Shown piece by piece: positions 35,393-46,189 of a stretch of 64,000 nt of DNA. The notes beneath the pieces are model-generated. The model ran no database searches. It saw only the letters and a program-made list of their open reading frames with translations, and was not told where the DNA came from. Made by a program: the position numbers and the translations under genes. The first letter of the stretch is position 1. Every line of letters starts with the position of its first letter. Location of the stretch: positions 682,001 to 746,000 of the forward strand of contig JAGTJM010000013.1 in the NCBI GenBank assembly GCA_020747015.1. The letters are read 5' to 3'. This DNA comes from Pyrenochaeta sp. MPI-SDFR-AT-0127. Its lineage: Eukaryota; Ascomycota; Dothideomycetes; Pleosporales; Cucurbitariaceae.

Positions 35393-36223
35393 CTATTCGT
35401 TGATCCGATGCTGCCACACCTCCTGCTCCGCCCTCGCAGAATATGAGCTCGCTCCAAGGATAGACTGCATCTGCTCGACGCCAACATACAAGATTTGGCG
35501 CGCAATGAACCATCTTATGCCCTCGTGGCATGGTGGGCTAGTCAAACTTCCCTGATACGTCCAGAACTCGTGGAAATGGAGCACGCTCTCAAGTGCAGAT
35601 GTGAAATCCATTGTGGTTGGCACCTCAACACCGGCGTCGTTGAAGCCAATCATGGGTGGAAGCTGCTCAAAGAAAGTATGGTTGAAGTTACCAGGATCAA
35701 TGCGGATACCCATGACGGCGGCTTCGTGGCCCGCAGCATCGACATGGACGAGATGGAGTTCGGCTTTGCTGCGGGCACCACCAACAGAATGATCGCCTGG
35801 CGCGTGAATGTGCCATCCCTTCAAATAGACTGTAGCATTGTCGTATGTGAAGCTGGGGTGTGTGGTCCAGTCGCCATTGTGCTCCACCGTAAAAGCAGGG
35901 CCAAAGCCCCAGTTGTACCAGCTACCAGCTATCGAGCCATTGTATTTGAAAATGGGGACATGATTAAGAGCGAGGCCATTGTTTAGGGACAGTGCAATTG
36001 GCGATTGTTGCGTTCCAGTCTGACATAGAGCGTATTCGGGACGAATCTTCCCCCAATTAAAGGATGCTTCGTAAGCCCAATCAACAGTTCCATTGCTGTT
36101 TCCGCCTGGATCTGTAATGTCCTGTCGGCGGTCGAGATGCGAGCGTTTGTTGTTGGAATGATCGGGGCAACCGAATGCAGCGGGCACAAGCGTTGCGGTA
36201 AGAAGGAGGGACTGAAAGAGCAT
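35393..36223 (-). CDS. Alpha-class carbonic anhydrase, secreted
   Basis: This zinc enzyme interconverts CO2 and bicarbonate outside the cell. It is a single exon of 276 residues. ATG 36223 is chosen over an upstream in-frame start because it gives a proper signal peptide (MLFQSLLLTATLVPAAFG, then Cys19). A dibasic RR at 32-33 could be a processing site. Family blocks are NWGKIRPEYALCQTGTQQSPI, the central GPAFTVEHNGDW, the zinc ligands His138 and His140 in GWHIHAPGDHS and His157 in AELHLVHVD, and the closing YQGSLTSPPCHEGIRWF. The Cys in ALCQTG and the Cys in SPPCHEG can form the usual disulfide. Several N-x-S/T sites fit a secreted glycoprotein. The enzyme looks catalytically complete. Confidence 0.93.
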   Translation of the reverse strand: MLFQSLLLTATLVPAAFGCPDHSNNKRSHLDRRQDITDPGGNSNGTVDWAYEASFNWGKIRPEYALCQTGTQQSPIALSLNNGLALNHVPIFKYNGSIAGSWYNWGFGPAFTVEHNGDWTTHPSFTYDNATVYLKGWHIHAPGDHSVGGARSKAELHLVHVDAAGHEAAVMGIRIDPGNFNHTFFEQLPPMIGFNDAGVEVPTTMDFTSALESVLHFHEFWTYQGSLTSPPCHEGIRWFIARQILYVGVEQMQSILGASSYSARAEQEVWQHRINE

Positions 36224-36346
36224 ACTGAATACTTGGTGAGGTTGTAGATGAACGAGTGAATAGTGCTTCTGCGATGACAAACAACCAAGTTGAGCGGCAA
36301 CAGCTTTATACATTTCGCGAGATGATCTCCGTCATGGTCATTCGCA

Positions 36347-36892
36347 ATGGGCCCTGTGCAGACATGGTCCATGGTCACGATGAATCGCCAAGCTCTCGTA
36401 GTGAATAGACACCTTTTTTCCCGCCATACCAGGATAGCTGCCAAGCTCACAGTGCGAATAAATCTATTCTTCTTGCGCAATGTGAGCATAACCGCCAATA
36501 CCGTTGCCAAGGGCTGTGTTTCTCTCCTTGTGCGGTGGAGCCACTCTGTACGCGCAACGATGCGCTTTTCTTGCCGACTTCAGGCTTTCGAGAGAGCCCT
36601 TGTCTATGTGACGCCTGGGGAAAACTCCCCACAGAGCACATGTATGCCTCGTATCCGGCCGAGCGAGATCGTCTGCGTAATGCCCTGTTCGCGCAGTCAG
36701 CTTGGCAAGAAGTGGTTCGATGAGGCGCTTGGCGCGGCCGAAACAGATGAACCTCGTCGAAACTTCACACTGCCACCATGTGCCTGCGTGGCTGCATTGA
36801 CTTCGCCTGTCGGCCGCAGCGGCCGAAATCAGTGGTTGCTGCTGTCGGCCCTTTGCGGAAAATTAATCAAACAACAAAGAGCAGGGAATTGA
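36347..36892 (+). CDS. Uncertain ORF, 181 codons, divergent from carbonic anhydrase
   Basis: This intronless frame starts at ATG 123 bp from the carbonic anhydrase start and encodes 181 residues with several Cys and Arg. There is no signal peptide, membrane helix or known motif. The GC-rich middle could keep the frame open by chance. I do not recognise it and list it only because of its length and ATG start. Confidence 0.18.
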   Translation: MGPVQTWSMVTMNRQALVVNRHLFSRHTRIAAKLTVRINLFFLRNVSITANTVAKGCVSLLVRWSHSVRATMRFSCRLQAFERALVYVTPGENSPQSTCMPRIRPSEIVCVMPCSRSQLGKKWFDEALGAAETDEPRRNFTLPPCACVAALTSPVGRSGRNQWLLLSALCGKLIKQQRAGN

Positions 36893-37943
36893 TCCGATTG
36901 CATTGAGGCTGACCCTGAGGACGAACACCAATAGATCATTCCTACATCTCACTCTTGGTGCGCGTGAACCATGTTCGAATACATGACTTCCGACGATTGT
37001 CAGCATCTTTGATCTCTGTGCTGTTTATGGCAGATAGATCGCACTGGACGACTCCAGGCAACAGTCAAAGTGAGAAGGGCCGGTCGTATAGCGTACTCAA
37101 TCGCCGAGATTGGCCTTTAACGTTCGCTTCGAAAGCATATCAACCGCCAGGAATGTTTCAGCTGTCATGCTGCACGTTGAAACAAATGGGCCGATTGCCA
37201 CGCAGGCTATGGTCCGCATATTCTCAAAGGCAACTCTTGGAGTCTTGGAAAATGGTAATGTGGACAATGTACAGCTGCCAAGTATTCTCAGTCCTAAGTA
37301 CGCATACTGAAGCTGGGCGGTGGGAGTCAGAATGCTCTAATAATATCCAGTGGGGTGTAATGGTTTGGCAGAGGCACTAATACGCTTCGGCGGTTTTGTA
37401 GCAACGGTGAGTTGGGAAGCAGGGTGCGTGCAGTGCGGAAATGGACGCGCAAAGCCACGACAAGCGGCAGACCGATCCCCATTGCGCACGGAGGAAATCG
37501 ATCGAAGGCTTCCACAGTGTTGAAAGTTTGAAATGTGAGAAAAAAACGAAAGATAACAGAGTCTGGCTTAGTTTATAGATTCTAGGTGAAGCGGGGCTGC
37601 TCAAAAACGAGAGGAACACGCCATCAAGTCCTCAAAAACCTACATGCTAGGAAGTGGGACACTATATTGTAGTGCGTGCAAAGCGAGAAGGATTCAGAGT
37701 ACGATGGTACGATATGGTGGACGGTACGGTTGACCCCAACCAACTGATTAACGCCGCTGGAGAAGGCCTCAATGCCCATATGCTTTCACAAAGTGTTCCA
37801 ACAAAATGGCCAATGTCGCAACCGTAACCCCATTCATATGCCACCCACCACACTCCTAACACTATTCTTATCACGATTCGAGCATTTTATCGCTCATTCA
37901 ATTTCCGGTTAATGTTTCTCGTATAATTCTCGGTGTGTGTCTC

Positions 37944-38225
37944 TCAATCCTCCAGCAGTGCTGTCAATAGATGACGTATCCGCCGCGATTGAACCGGCAT
38001 AGGTTGTGATAAGGCAGTTACTGACGCCCTTCCTGAGAATGCCAAGTGCCCTCCGTCTTCGATGTCGAGCTCTTCCAGCTGCCTAACCATGATCCGCGTC
38101 ACCAAACTCGATCTACTGCCTGATCGCTCTCCACTTGGTGTGGAATATTCTGTTAGGGTACTGATAACGGTGGTGCTTCCCCGGGCGTGACCCAGGGCTA
38201 TAGTTCTGGGGTTCAAAAGGGCCAT
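37944..38225 (-). CDS. Uncertain small ORF, 93 codons
   Basis: A frame from an internal ATG (38225) to TGA encodes 93 residues with a balanced composition, including MVRQLEELDIEDGG and a basic C-terminal segment (QSRRIRHLLTALLED). It looks more protein-like than other small ORFs here but matches nothing I know. The first in-frame initiator-like codon upstream is TTG, so it could also be the last exon of a longer gene. Confidence 0.22.
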   Translation of the reverse strand: MALLNPRTIALGHARGSTTVISTLTEYSTPSGERSGSRSSLVTRIMVRQLEELDIEDGGHLAFSGRASVTALSQPMPVQSRRIRHLLTALLED

Positions 38226-39001
38226 GGTACACCCGGGCGACCTGGTCAATGGAACTCTTCACAATTCTGGGATAATCGAGCGAGATGTTGCAATCTTGTC
38301 GTAGCGTACCCTTGAATAGGCATAGGCCCTTTTGTCATGGCATGGCTGCTAAGAGACCGAAAGGGTCTCAAGTACTCCTCATTTTATGACATGCAGCTCA
38401 CACCAGCACGTGCTACACCATCAGCTCAAAATATTTTATCCAAAGCGTATCAATAATATCTGCAGTTTCATCCCTTTAAGGTCACCACTTCCCTCGTGGG
38501 GTAGACTGGGCACGTTTGAGAGCCAAAAGGAGATGTTCATTTGATCCACAGTGGAGAATGTTAGAAACAGGGATTCATTTAGTGACAGATTCGCAGGAAA
38601 AGTGTCGGGGATGCGCTTCGGCGACAGCCTTGTGGCAGAGCCGAGGGAAAATCGGGTGGGCCAGCAGAATCTCAAGGCAGGATAAAGTCTCGTTATGGGT
38701 ATTTTTACTGCAGGTGTATAAGGATAGTGGATGTCAATATGCCACCATTTCTTATGCAAGGTGTGTTTGGCCTCGTATATCATGTTGCAGTGAGCGCAAA
38801 GACATATGGCGGACTGTCAACTGCCCCTTTGACAAATTCCTGCAACGTTTGGGAAGCAGAAACTGAAAGCGAGAGTAGCCACATTCAATCAGGTTACAGT
38901 CGCAGCGAGAAAACCTTAATGATAATATGGGAGTTCACTAATTTGTCTCTATTCTGCTGTTCGACCTGTTCCATCATCGATAAATGCGCTTGAGCGTCCG
39001 T

Positions 39002-39985
39002 TCATTGATGACCTGTCCACATGACGGAATCACAGTCTTCGTGCTTGAATGCGCCATTACTCATTTCATACTCGTACTCGAGATCTGGTTGAAATTCCCA
39101 GTAGAGGCTCTCGGCATCACTGGACATCTTGAAGGTGAAGGCAGCAGCTTCGTCATCGACATAAATTTTGGGGATGCCATTGGCAGCCGCGGCCTCAACC
39201 TGGAGCTGAACATCGCAAGAACGTTCCATGAGGGTATAGAGGAAGGCGGCTTCGTCAACAGTGCCTCCAACAGTCTGTGCCGTGTTAATTGGGGGTGTTA
39301 AATTGGTATAAGGCGCACTTACCAGCAAGCCATGATTCCTGAGCACCATGCCTTTACCGCGTGGCCCAAGAGCGGCGGCCAATCTTTGCCCCTCTTCTTC
39401 ACTGAAAACGACTCCGCCAAAGTCCTCGTAGACAGCCTGCGCATCGCCGTAGAAATAGCACACATCCTGATTAATCATTTCCAGGGGCCGCGCAAACGCA
39501 CTCCAGGCTTTGCCCGCCTTGCCGTGACAATGGCAAGCAGCATTGACATCTGGTCTAGCCTTGTGCACTGCGGAGTGTATCAAGAAGCCTGCCGCGTTCG
39601 CTGGCCTGCTTGTATTTCCTCCTACAACTTTGCCATCGTAATCAACAAGAACCATATCGGAGGCCTTGAGCAGTCCAAAATGCTTGCCGAGCGGGTTTGT
39701 CCAGAAGGTATGCGGGTTTTCTGGGTCGCGCACTGAAATGTGACCGCTCATGCCCTCTGTCAAACCATGGCGAGCGAAGACGCGAAAGGCACCCGCCATA
39801 TGGGAGAGGATCCAGGCACGATGCTTGTCGAAGGAAGAGAAGAGGGGGATGCCAGGGAGGCACACGCCCTGCGAGATGGCCTGGAGCGGTGTCTTTTCTT
39901 TTGTCTCGTCATCTTGCGATCTGGGGACGAGCTGCTTCGACTGTGAGATACGGACTGGCTCGCTCTGAATGGCGGACGGAGCCAT
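39002..39985 (-). CDS. Class II aldolase/adducin-domain protein
   Basis: This is a cytosolic member of the class II aldolase/adducin N-terminal family, 311 residues after splicing. Exons are 39985-39323 and 39274-39002. The domain starts near residue 55 and shows GMSGHISVRDPE, NTSRPANAAGFLIHSAVHKARPDV, the metal-binding His152 and His154 in ACHCHGKAG, and LRNHGLL-TVGGTVDEAAFLY joined across the intron. The enzyme family uses Zn2+ to cleave sugar phosphates in bacteria; fungal members of this length (mug14-like) have no proven substrate. The 48-nt intron is a multiple of three and stop-free. Its removal is supported by the gtaagt donor and by restoring GLLTVGG. ATG 39985 is chosen because upstream residues look non-coding. 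Confidence 0.88.
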   Translation of the reverse strand: MAPSAIQSEPVRISQSKQLVPRSQDDETKEKTPLQAISQGVCLPGIPLFSSFDKHRAWILSHMAGAFRVFARHGLTEGMSGHISVRDPENPHTFWTNPLGKHFGLLKASDMVLVDYDGKVVGGNTSRPANAAGFLIHSAVHKARPDVNAACHCHGKAGKAWSAFARPLEMINQDVCYFYGDAQAVYEDFGGVVFSEEEGQRLAAALGPRGKGMVLRNHGLLVSAPYTNLTPPINTAQTVGGTVDEAAFLYTLMERSCDVQLQVEAAAANGIPKIYVDDEAAAFTFKMSSDAESLYWEFQPDLEYEYEMSNGAFKHEDCDSVMWTGHQ

Positions 39986-40903
39986 TGTGCTAGTTGTTGG
40001 GTGTGTAGTTGAGCTAGTTGTATCTGAACGTAAGTGTAAATACACAAGATGTTAGTTGCAGCCAGTCAGCAGTGGGACTTTTAAGAGCTTCAGTCACAAC
40101 TAGATTGAAGATTCCAAGATTGATCGCGCGATCGACATTTGCTTACAATTGCAACTATCGTAGGGCGTGATAGTGGAGCTTTCTCGCGATCTGCGTCGAG
40201 GTTGAGGCGAGGCGGGGTATCGCCTTAAACGCGCTATTGCCGGGTTGCCTGCATCCCACTCTTATCATTATCTTTTTGTTTCCATGCAGATATATCTTTT
40301 GTAGCAATTTTTGATGAGATTTTTGACGCTGCCTTTCGTATCTTCGCGGCAAAGCATTCGTGTTTTTGAGACTACGGTAGAGGAATATTGCTCATCGTCC
40401 TCCATCTATTCGGTTCCGGAAACATTTCCTATAATATAAGAACGGTCAACTTTAACATTATTGCATTTGTAAAGTCTTTTCCTGAATATTATTGTCATTA
40501 ACTAATAATATTTCATCTCAAGCGGGTCCAAATTTTGGTACTAAGCATTCATAATCTGCCCTCATCTGATTGCATGACAGATGACAGCACATTCGCTGCC
40601 TTCACACTCAAATGGTATTGCTATGAAAAACGAGTTTCCAAACACCGATCCAGGATATTTTCAGTGCCACTGGATCTTGGCAAAAGATCCAACAGCATAC
40701 CATGATTCCTTGAGTCAACAAAGCGTGATCAGTACAACGGGAAATGGTGAAATATAAGCCGTCTGTCGTAGAGGGATTACCATAGGGCGTATCTCAAAGC
40801 CCTAAGCTCTCTTAAGCGATGTCCAGTTCTAAGATCTCTATTATAAGTCAAACAGTTTCGTCCAAAAGACATTCGGTGCGTATTGCTTAGTGACCTTCCT
40901 ACT
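39986..40903. other. Intergenic region between the aldolase and P450 genes
   Basis: This is AT-rich and has no coding pattern. It includes the small inverted repeat at 40485-40512. Confidence 0.5.
40485..40512. repeat. Short AT inverted repeat (9-bp arms, 10-nt loop)
   Basis: aatattatt at 40485-40493 is the exact reverse complement of aataatatt at 40504-40512. It could fold into a weak hairpin; in AT-rich DNA this may be chance. Confidence 0.5.
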
Positions 40904-42603
40904 CTAGTCAATAGCGATGCGAACCGAAATGGAGCCCTTCTTCGTCTGCACCACGATCAGATCATGGTCGTAGGATATATCTTCCACGGTCGTCTCCACA
41001 AGCTTTGACCTTGGAATGACGCAGAATGCCGTAAGTGCCGCCATGATATAGAGTTCGCAATAGGCCAGACTATGACTCGTGTTAGCTTCGACTATCCTTT
41101 GAATCCACATTGGCATCTCGCTTCGATCGGGGGTACTGCGGCGTCCATGACTTACTTCTCGCCTATACAACTGCGACTTCCCTTTCCGAATGCAATCAAC
41201 TTCTTCTGTAGTGGGTAGTTTGGCTGCCCATCTGCAAGAAGCCATCTCTCAGGAATGAATTCGTCAGGGCTTGGAAATAGGTCTTTGTTCCAATGATTGA
41301 TCATGGAAGTCATCCCAATGGGTGTGCCGCGAGGAATGACCCACTCTGTCTTGCCATCGGCACTCTGGTAGTGTAGATCTTCCTCACGAGCAATCCTAGC
41401 TGACCTATGCGAGACTCCAGGCATCATACGCAGGCATTCTTGTAGAACGGCCCAGAAATAAGGGCACTTTTCCAGCTCGACCCACTTCATGGTCTGGGCG
41501 TCGAGTCCGAGGGTGGAAAGATCGGACATGAGACGTGCGTAGATAGCAGGTTTGGCGAGAACCCAGTACGTGAAAACTGTAAGTATGGCCTAGTGTTTGT
41601 GTGGTCAGGAACAAATCTGTGAAGCTTGTTGGCCGTAATCACTTACTGCAGTAGTCTCTGTACCTGCTAACAGAAAGTTGAACCCTTCGCCATTGAAGCG
41701 GTATTTCTCTTCCTCAGACAGCGCCTTCGGGTTGCTCATCATCTCTGCGAACACTCGTCCATTCTCAGGATTTTTAAGGGCAGCTCCGATGTATTGGGGG
41801 ATGGTGACGTTCATCACTCTCATTACAGCCTTGATGTCTTCTCCGAGATAGTCTGCCATGAAAGGCATGACCTGCGCCATCTTTCTGCCAAGCGCGTTAT
41901 GCCTCATCATATATGCACTCTTGAAGAACGATTTGACCCAGGTCGCAAAGTTGGGCTCCCAGCCTTCTTGAGTAACGAAGCCCATTGGCTCGCCGAAAGC
42001 GTACTGGGAAATGACGTCCGCAGTGAAGCAGTTGAATGCCTCTTTGACGTCAAAGGCGCCTTTACCGGCAGACGCGAGCATCTTGTTTGCTGTCATCTGC
42101 GCAAAGTCGTGTACCTCGCCCTCTAACTTCAGCATCTGCTGGCGCGAGAAAAACTTGCTCAAGGGCGCCTTACGCGCTCGATGCAACTCATGATTGACGG
42201 TCGAGAATCCTGTTACCGACACTGGTCCGGCACCACCAGTATTTAACTGATGCTGCCACTTGTCGCGCACGCGTCCAGGACCAGCATAGATCTCGTCGGT
42301 GAAGGCAGGGTCGGAACAATGCAGTTCATCCGGATTGATCCTTACGATTGGGCCATACCTCTCGTGCATGCGTGCAATGACCTTTCCATATCGCCCAAGC
42401 AACCACCAGTCGTAGTAGGCCTCGTAAAGATAGCTCGCGGCCGCAATCTTAGACCCTGGGAATCTTGAGAGCGGGTGGAAGGGCGAGATGTTGTAGAGCG
42501 CAATGGAAATTCTGTAGCCAATCCATACCGTGACAAGCCATATGATACTAGAGATGGAGATGGTCGACTTGAGGCCAGAAAACACACCTGAATGAGACTC
42601 CAT
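40904..42603 (-). CDS. Cytochrome P450 monooxygenase (microsomal)
   Basis: This is a heme-thiolate oxygenase of 518 residues anchored in the ER by an N-terminal helix (about 14-36). Exons are 42603-41647, 41589-41156 and 41069-40904. It has the Pro/Phe-rich hinge FHPLSRFPGSK, the I-helix oxygen-binding AGTETTA (313-319), the ExxR in ECLR (370-373), a PERW motif and the heme loop FGKGSRSCIGEN with the axial Cys460. The second intron splits Asn464 of that loop. The type resembles the fungal CYP group that includes trichothecene C-15-hydroxylase-like and pisatin-demethylase-like enzymes (inference). No polyketide, peptide or terpene synthase is within the window, so it is either a detoxifying enzyme or a lone tailoring enzyme. 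Confidence 0.93.
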
Positions 42604-43884
42604 GATACGGGTAATGTGCGTTACGACAGTGCACAATAGTACGAAAGAGTTACAGTGCACACTTACGTTACAGCGGGGCCAGGGTACTGTATATACGTAC
42701 GTGCTTCTGATCATGAATCAGATTTACTCTTGCACGCCACTCCTGTTCTGTTCTCGGCCGCTGATATACGCTACCACCCCAAAACTCTCGACACTAAATG
42801 TACCACGTTTCTCGCTTAAGAAACCCCTTTTCGCAGCAAACAAATCTGTTATTCAGGTGGCATAATTGGCTCCCTGAAGATTTAGACAACGGCTAGCCGC
42901 AGCCGCCTCCTGCATAGAACACTGCCCATGTGGACCAAAGTGGAGCACGGATTTTACCATAGCGGACGGCATATTGCCGTCGAGAGTCAGTTTCAACGCT
43001 CCTCGGAGCTGGTCTTTCGCAATCTCCAGGACTTTGGCTGCCGGAGATGCCACTCGCACGCTCTATGTACAACAAGCAGTGATGTTGTCCATTTTGAGGA
43101 ACTACACAGGCTGTAGACAAACTGCAGAGATACCCCCAACGTAGATATAGACGAGTTTTTCGGGCCAAACAGAAAGAGAAATATCGCGCAGTGTGGAGCC
43201 GAACATGTGAATTTGGACAATGATGGTCGTTGACAAGGTCGATCACGGCAGTCCGCCTTGGAACGTGCGTCCGGTTTCCCAGCATTTTGGGCATAGTCTT
43301 GCTAGCTTGGTCCCACTTCTAGTCTGCATTCCCTGTCTTCTTTCATCATCTTTGAAGAATTTTCCGTGCCGTTAAACTCGTCGAGCCAATCTTTGCTACC
43401 AAATTCCAGGAACCATGTCCGCCGTTTGAGACAGCGGAAAGGGACGGTCCACCGGGAGGCTACATCCGTGCCCCTCGCGTGAGGCAGTCATCATTATGAT
43501 CAACGCCACGCATTACTCGACTGGTAAAGAATTGCTGAAACGTGGAATCGAATGGGAAAAATACGTTATGCATCGTACGTTTGAGGCAATGGTCCAGCGA
43601 GACGGCGTTTCGGTTTGTGTCCGATTACATTCAAGAGAACCTGTTTTGGCCTTGCATGCATCTACAGCCCCATAGTTCTACGGATAGGTGTCGAAGTCAG
43701 GTTCAAGACGTTAGGAGGAGTCAGCTCGGTTAGAATCTTCGAGCTTTAAGTCCTTGCCTTGTCTCGCCTCTCTATCCGCTTCTTCGTATGTGCGACTTCG
43801 AAATCTATGCGTTTCCGGCTCTCCTCTTCACATTCGCCTGCATTGCCCTTTGGACGATTTAATTCCACCCTTTTTTAATTCGAA
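42604..43884. other. Divergent intergenic region, 1.3 kb
   Basis: This lies between the P450 (minus) and the PTH11-like remnant (plus). ORFs of up to 133 codons are present on the minus strand (42893-43294) but have no family content. It is likely the promoter region of both genes. Confidence 0.5.
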
Positions 43885-44821
43885 ATGGTGCTGGAAACGC
43901 AGGGATTGCCCATGACGGGCAGTGCCCGGGATTCACTGATAGCAATGTCTGTGTTGTGGCTCCTCTTTGCAACAGTAGTTGGCTTCCGCCTTCGAGGACG
44001 TCTTCGTGGACCAGGACTGGCACTTGACGACATATTAGCTATAAATGCGCTGGTTAGTGTTGAAAGAAATGAAGTGGATATGAAAATGCACGACTTACGA
44101 TGTCTGGCAGGTTCTGTCAACCAGTACCATTGGCCTGAACGCTGCAGGTAAGAGTCTTTCCTCTTGAAATGCTTGATCATTTCGAACCTGGTCACGGATT
44201 TGCTCATCGTCGCACTCCCGGTGAGATGTGTATGGCGGCTACAAATGCGAAAGACGGAGAAGTTTGCAGTCCTGGCGTGTTTTGGGTTAGGACTGGCATG
44301 CGTTGTTATTAGTGTGGCGCGGTTTGTCCTGATTTATACCATTGGTATGTTCCGCACCTCCATGCGAAGACAAGCTTGTAGCTAATAGACCATCTAGACC
44401 TTCTTGGTAATCTGACAGGCACATCGCTTACGACTTTCATGCTCTGTACCGTTGAGCTTATGCTTGCGGGTCTTTGCATCAACATTCCCATGCTTCGACC
44501 GTTCTACCTCCAATGGCGCGCAAAGTATAAGTCATCATCCTTGAGCAACGCTGGACGGCCGAGTGCTGCAAAATCATCAGCAGCCGGGCAATTAGGGTCA
44601 AATCAAGCGAGGCCAGGCCACTACACGAAATGGATGGAACTGGTACGTCTTGCTATTGTGATAAAGAAATCTAGTCATTGGCTAACATGTATCAGGACGA
44701 CAAAGATCAGATGAATGTTACAATCACCCATGATGACGAGAGTTCTGAAAGGAAACTGACGCTAGACCAACCACATGACGCGATTCACGTATCTAAAGAC
44801 TGGCAGGTCACGCGAAACTGA
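43885..44821 (+). pseudogene. PTH11/rhodopsin-type integral membrane protein, internally deleted
   Basis: The start matches the fungal rhodopsin-domain (PTH11-like, SAT4 family) pattern: a first helix (MSVLWLLFATVVGF), then LALDDILAINAL. After an intron (44053-44110) only about 13 residues follow (VLSTSTIGLNAAG). The usual helices 2-4 are absent, and coding resumes in another frame at 44170 with ISNLVTDLLIVALPVRCVWRLQ, the fifth-helix block, then RFVLIYTI-DLLGNLTG (intron 44345-44397), another helix, and a cytoplasmic tail (intron 44643-44695) to TGA 44819-44821. No GT-AG pair joins the two halves while keeping both, so about 100 residues are missing. The gene is most likely non-functional, or makes two fragments. 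Surviving splice sites are intact, so the damage looks recent. Confidence 0.6.
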
Positions 44822-46189
44822 GGTTGAATACTACTACGGAGTCTGGTTGTGCTGGAACAGAGTGTGGTCTTATTGCAACACTGTATACAAGCTTCGAAGA
44901 CGGAAGCGGTATATCTTAGTGTCGTTCTTTGATACCAGAACTCAATCTCGGGTTTGATCAAGCTACTAAATGTACCCTCTACTTGGCCAAGCTCTCATAA
45001 TCTAGTTCTTATCTGTCTAATGTTCTACTTCATTGTACCGCTGCACAAGGTCGAACACTACCAACACTAAGTATGCGTACGACGCATTTGAAATGGCACT
45101 ATGACCCTCTAGTACCTTAGCCAAAGAATTCGACTTGCTTCGCCTTACTGCCATAAGCCTTCCGCTAATCCCTAGGCGCAAATTGAACTATATTTCCGCT
45201 ACCTACACAGCATATTTATTCTTTGCATTCAAGCTCCCGTACCCTCTTCTAGCTCCAGCTGCATTTCTCAGATCGATCACCGTCCAGCACCGCAGGGAAT
45301 TGTCTTTTCTTTGATATGAGCTGCTCCGCTGGTACCCTGTATTTCTATACCATCACAACCATTCTCCAGCACGGAGTTACTATACTAACTATTTCCGTCA
45401 ACTAGACCCTCCGTTGAGCACATGTTAAAATAGAAAGGGGACTAGGATAATACGAAGAGATGCCAAGAGTGTCCTCACTTGCAACATAGCTGCCCTCCAT
45501 CCCGGTTGCTCTTAATGAACAGCAGCAAGCAGATGGAATGAGACTGGAATAGAGAGACTATGTTGCTGGAGCATTTCGATGGCGACACGCTTCACGTTTC
45601 TGTATAAGAAACCATAATTGCAAATCCTGGATTCTTACAGCTTCATATGGGTTAGCGTAGCGCGGAGGCTAGTCCATATTCGATCACTTCCGCCACACCA
45701 CCGCCACGTGAGTGCACTTTCGGCGACTCTGCTTCTAAAGCCACCGTGGACACACCACCGAGAGCCAAAGTTTTACCGCCGTCCTCGTATCAATGCATGA
45801 CCGCGAAGTTATAATAGGACCAGTAGATTGCAGATATTCCCTCTTTAGGTTGTAGATTAGGGAGACGATAGGGTCTGGTCACACTTGATACTCGCCTACC
45901 TTGCGCCTCAGCTCTTGGCATCTTACTTTTTTAATTTGAGTCTCACTCTAGGGTGATGACACACCCGTATCCCTCGCCTAAATGCCAGTTACACGATATG
46001 TTCTTTGGGAAGTTAAATGGAGGAGGCGTGATAGGTCACAATGTATAAGAGAGGAAGCCTGCAAGACTATGGAGAGCAGCAAACAAATTCAAAAACTCCA
46101 AGGCTTGTTTCTCCCATAGACACAGCTGGATTGCACCTCAGTATCAGTTTCAAGTTTTCTTCTGCCACGGCTCGAACCTAGTTTGCAAG
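44822..46189. other. Intergenic region, 1.4 kb
   Basis: No gene is seen. A gtataaga TATA-like word at 46041-46048 lies about 145 bp upstream of the NLP start and is a plausible core promoter element. Confidence 0.5.

Larger units (their letters stand above)
36224..39001. other. Gene-poor region, 2.8 kb
   Basis: No family member was recognised. Two ORFs start with ATG and are listed separately with low confidence (36347-36892 plus and 37944-38225 minus). The rest has only short ORFs. The left end includes the carbonic anhydrase promoter. Confidence 0.5.

Noticed and set aside
39002..42603. Secondary-metabolite cluster around the P450
   Set aside because: No polyketide synthase, NRPS, terpene cyclase or prenyltransferase occurs anywhere in the window, so a lone P450 next to an aldolase-type protein does not make a cluster.
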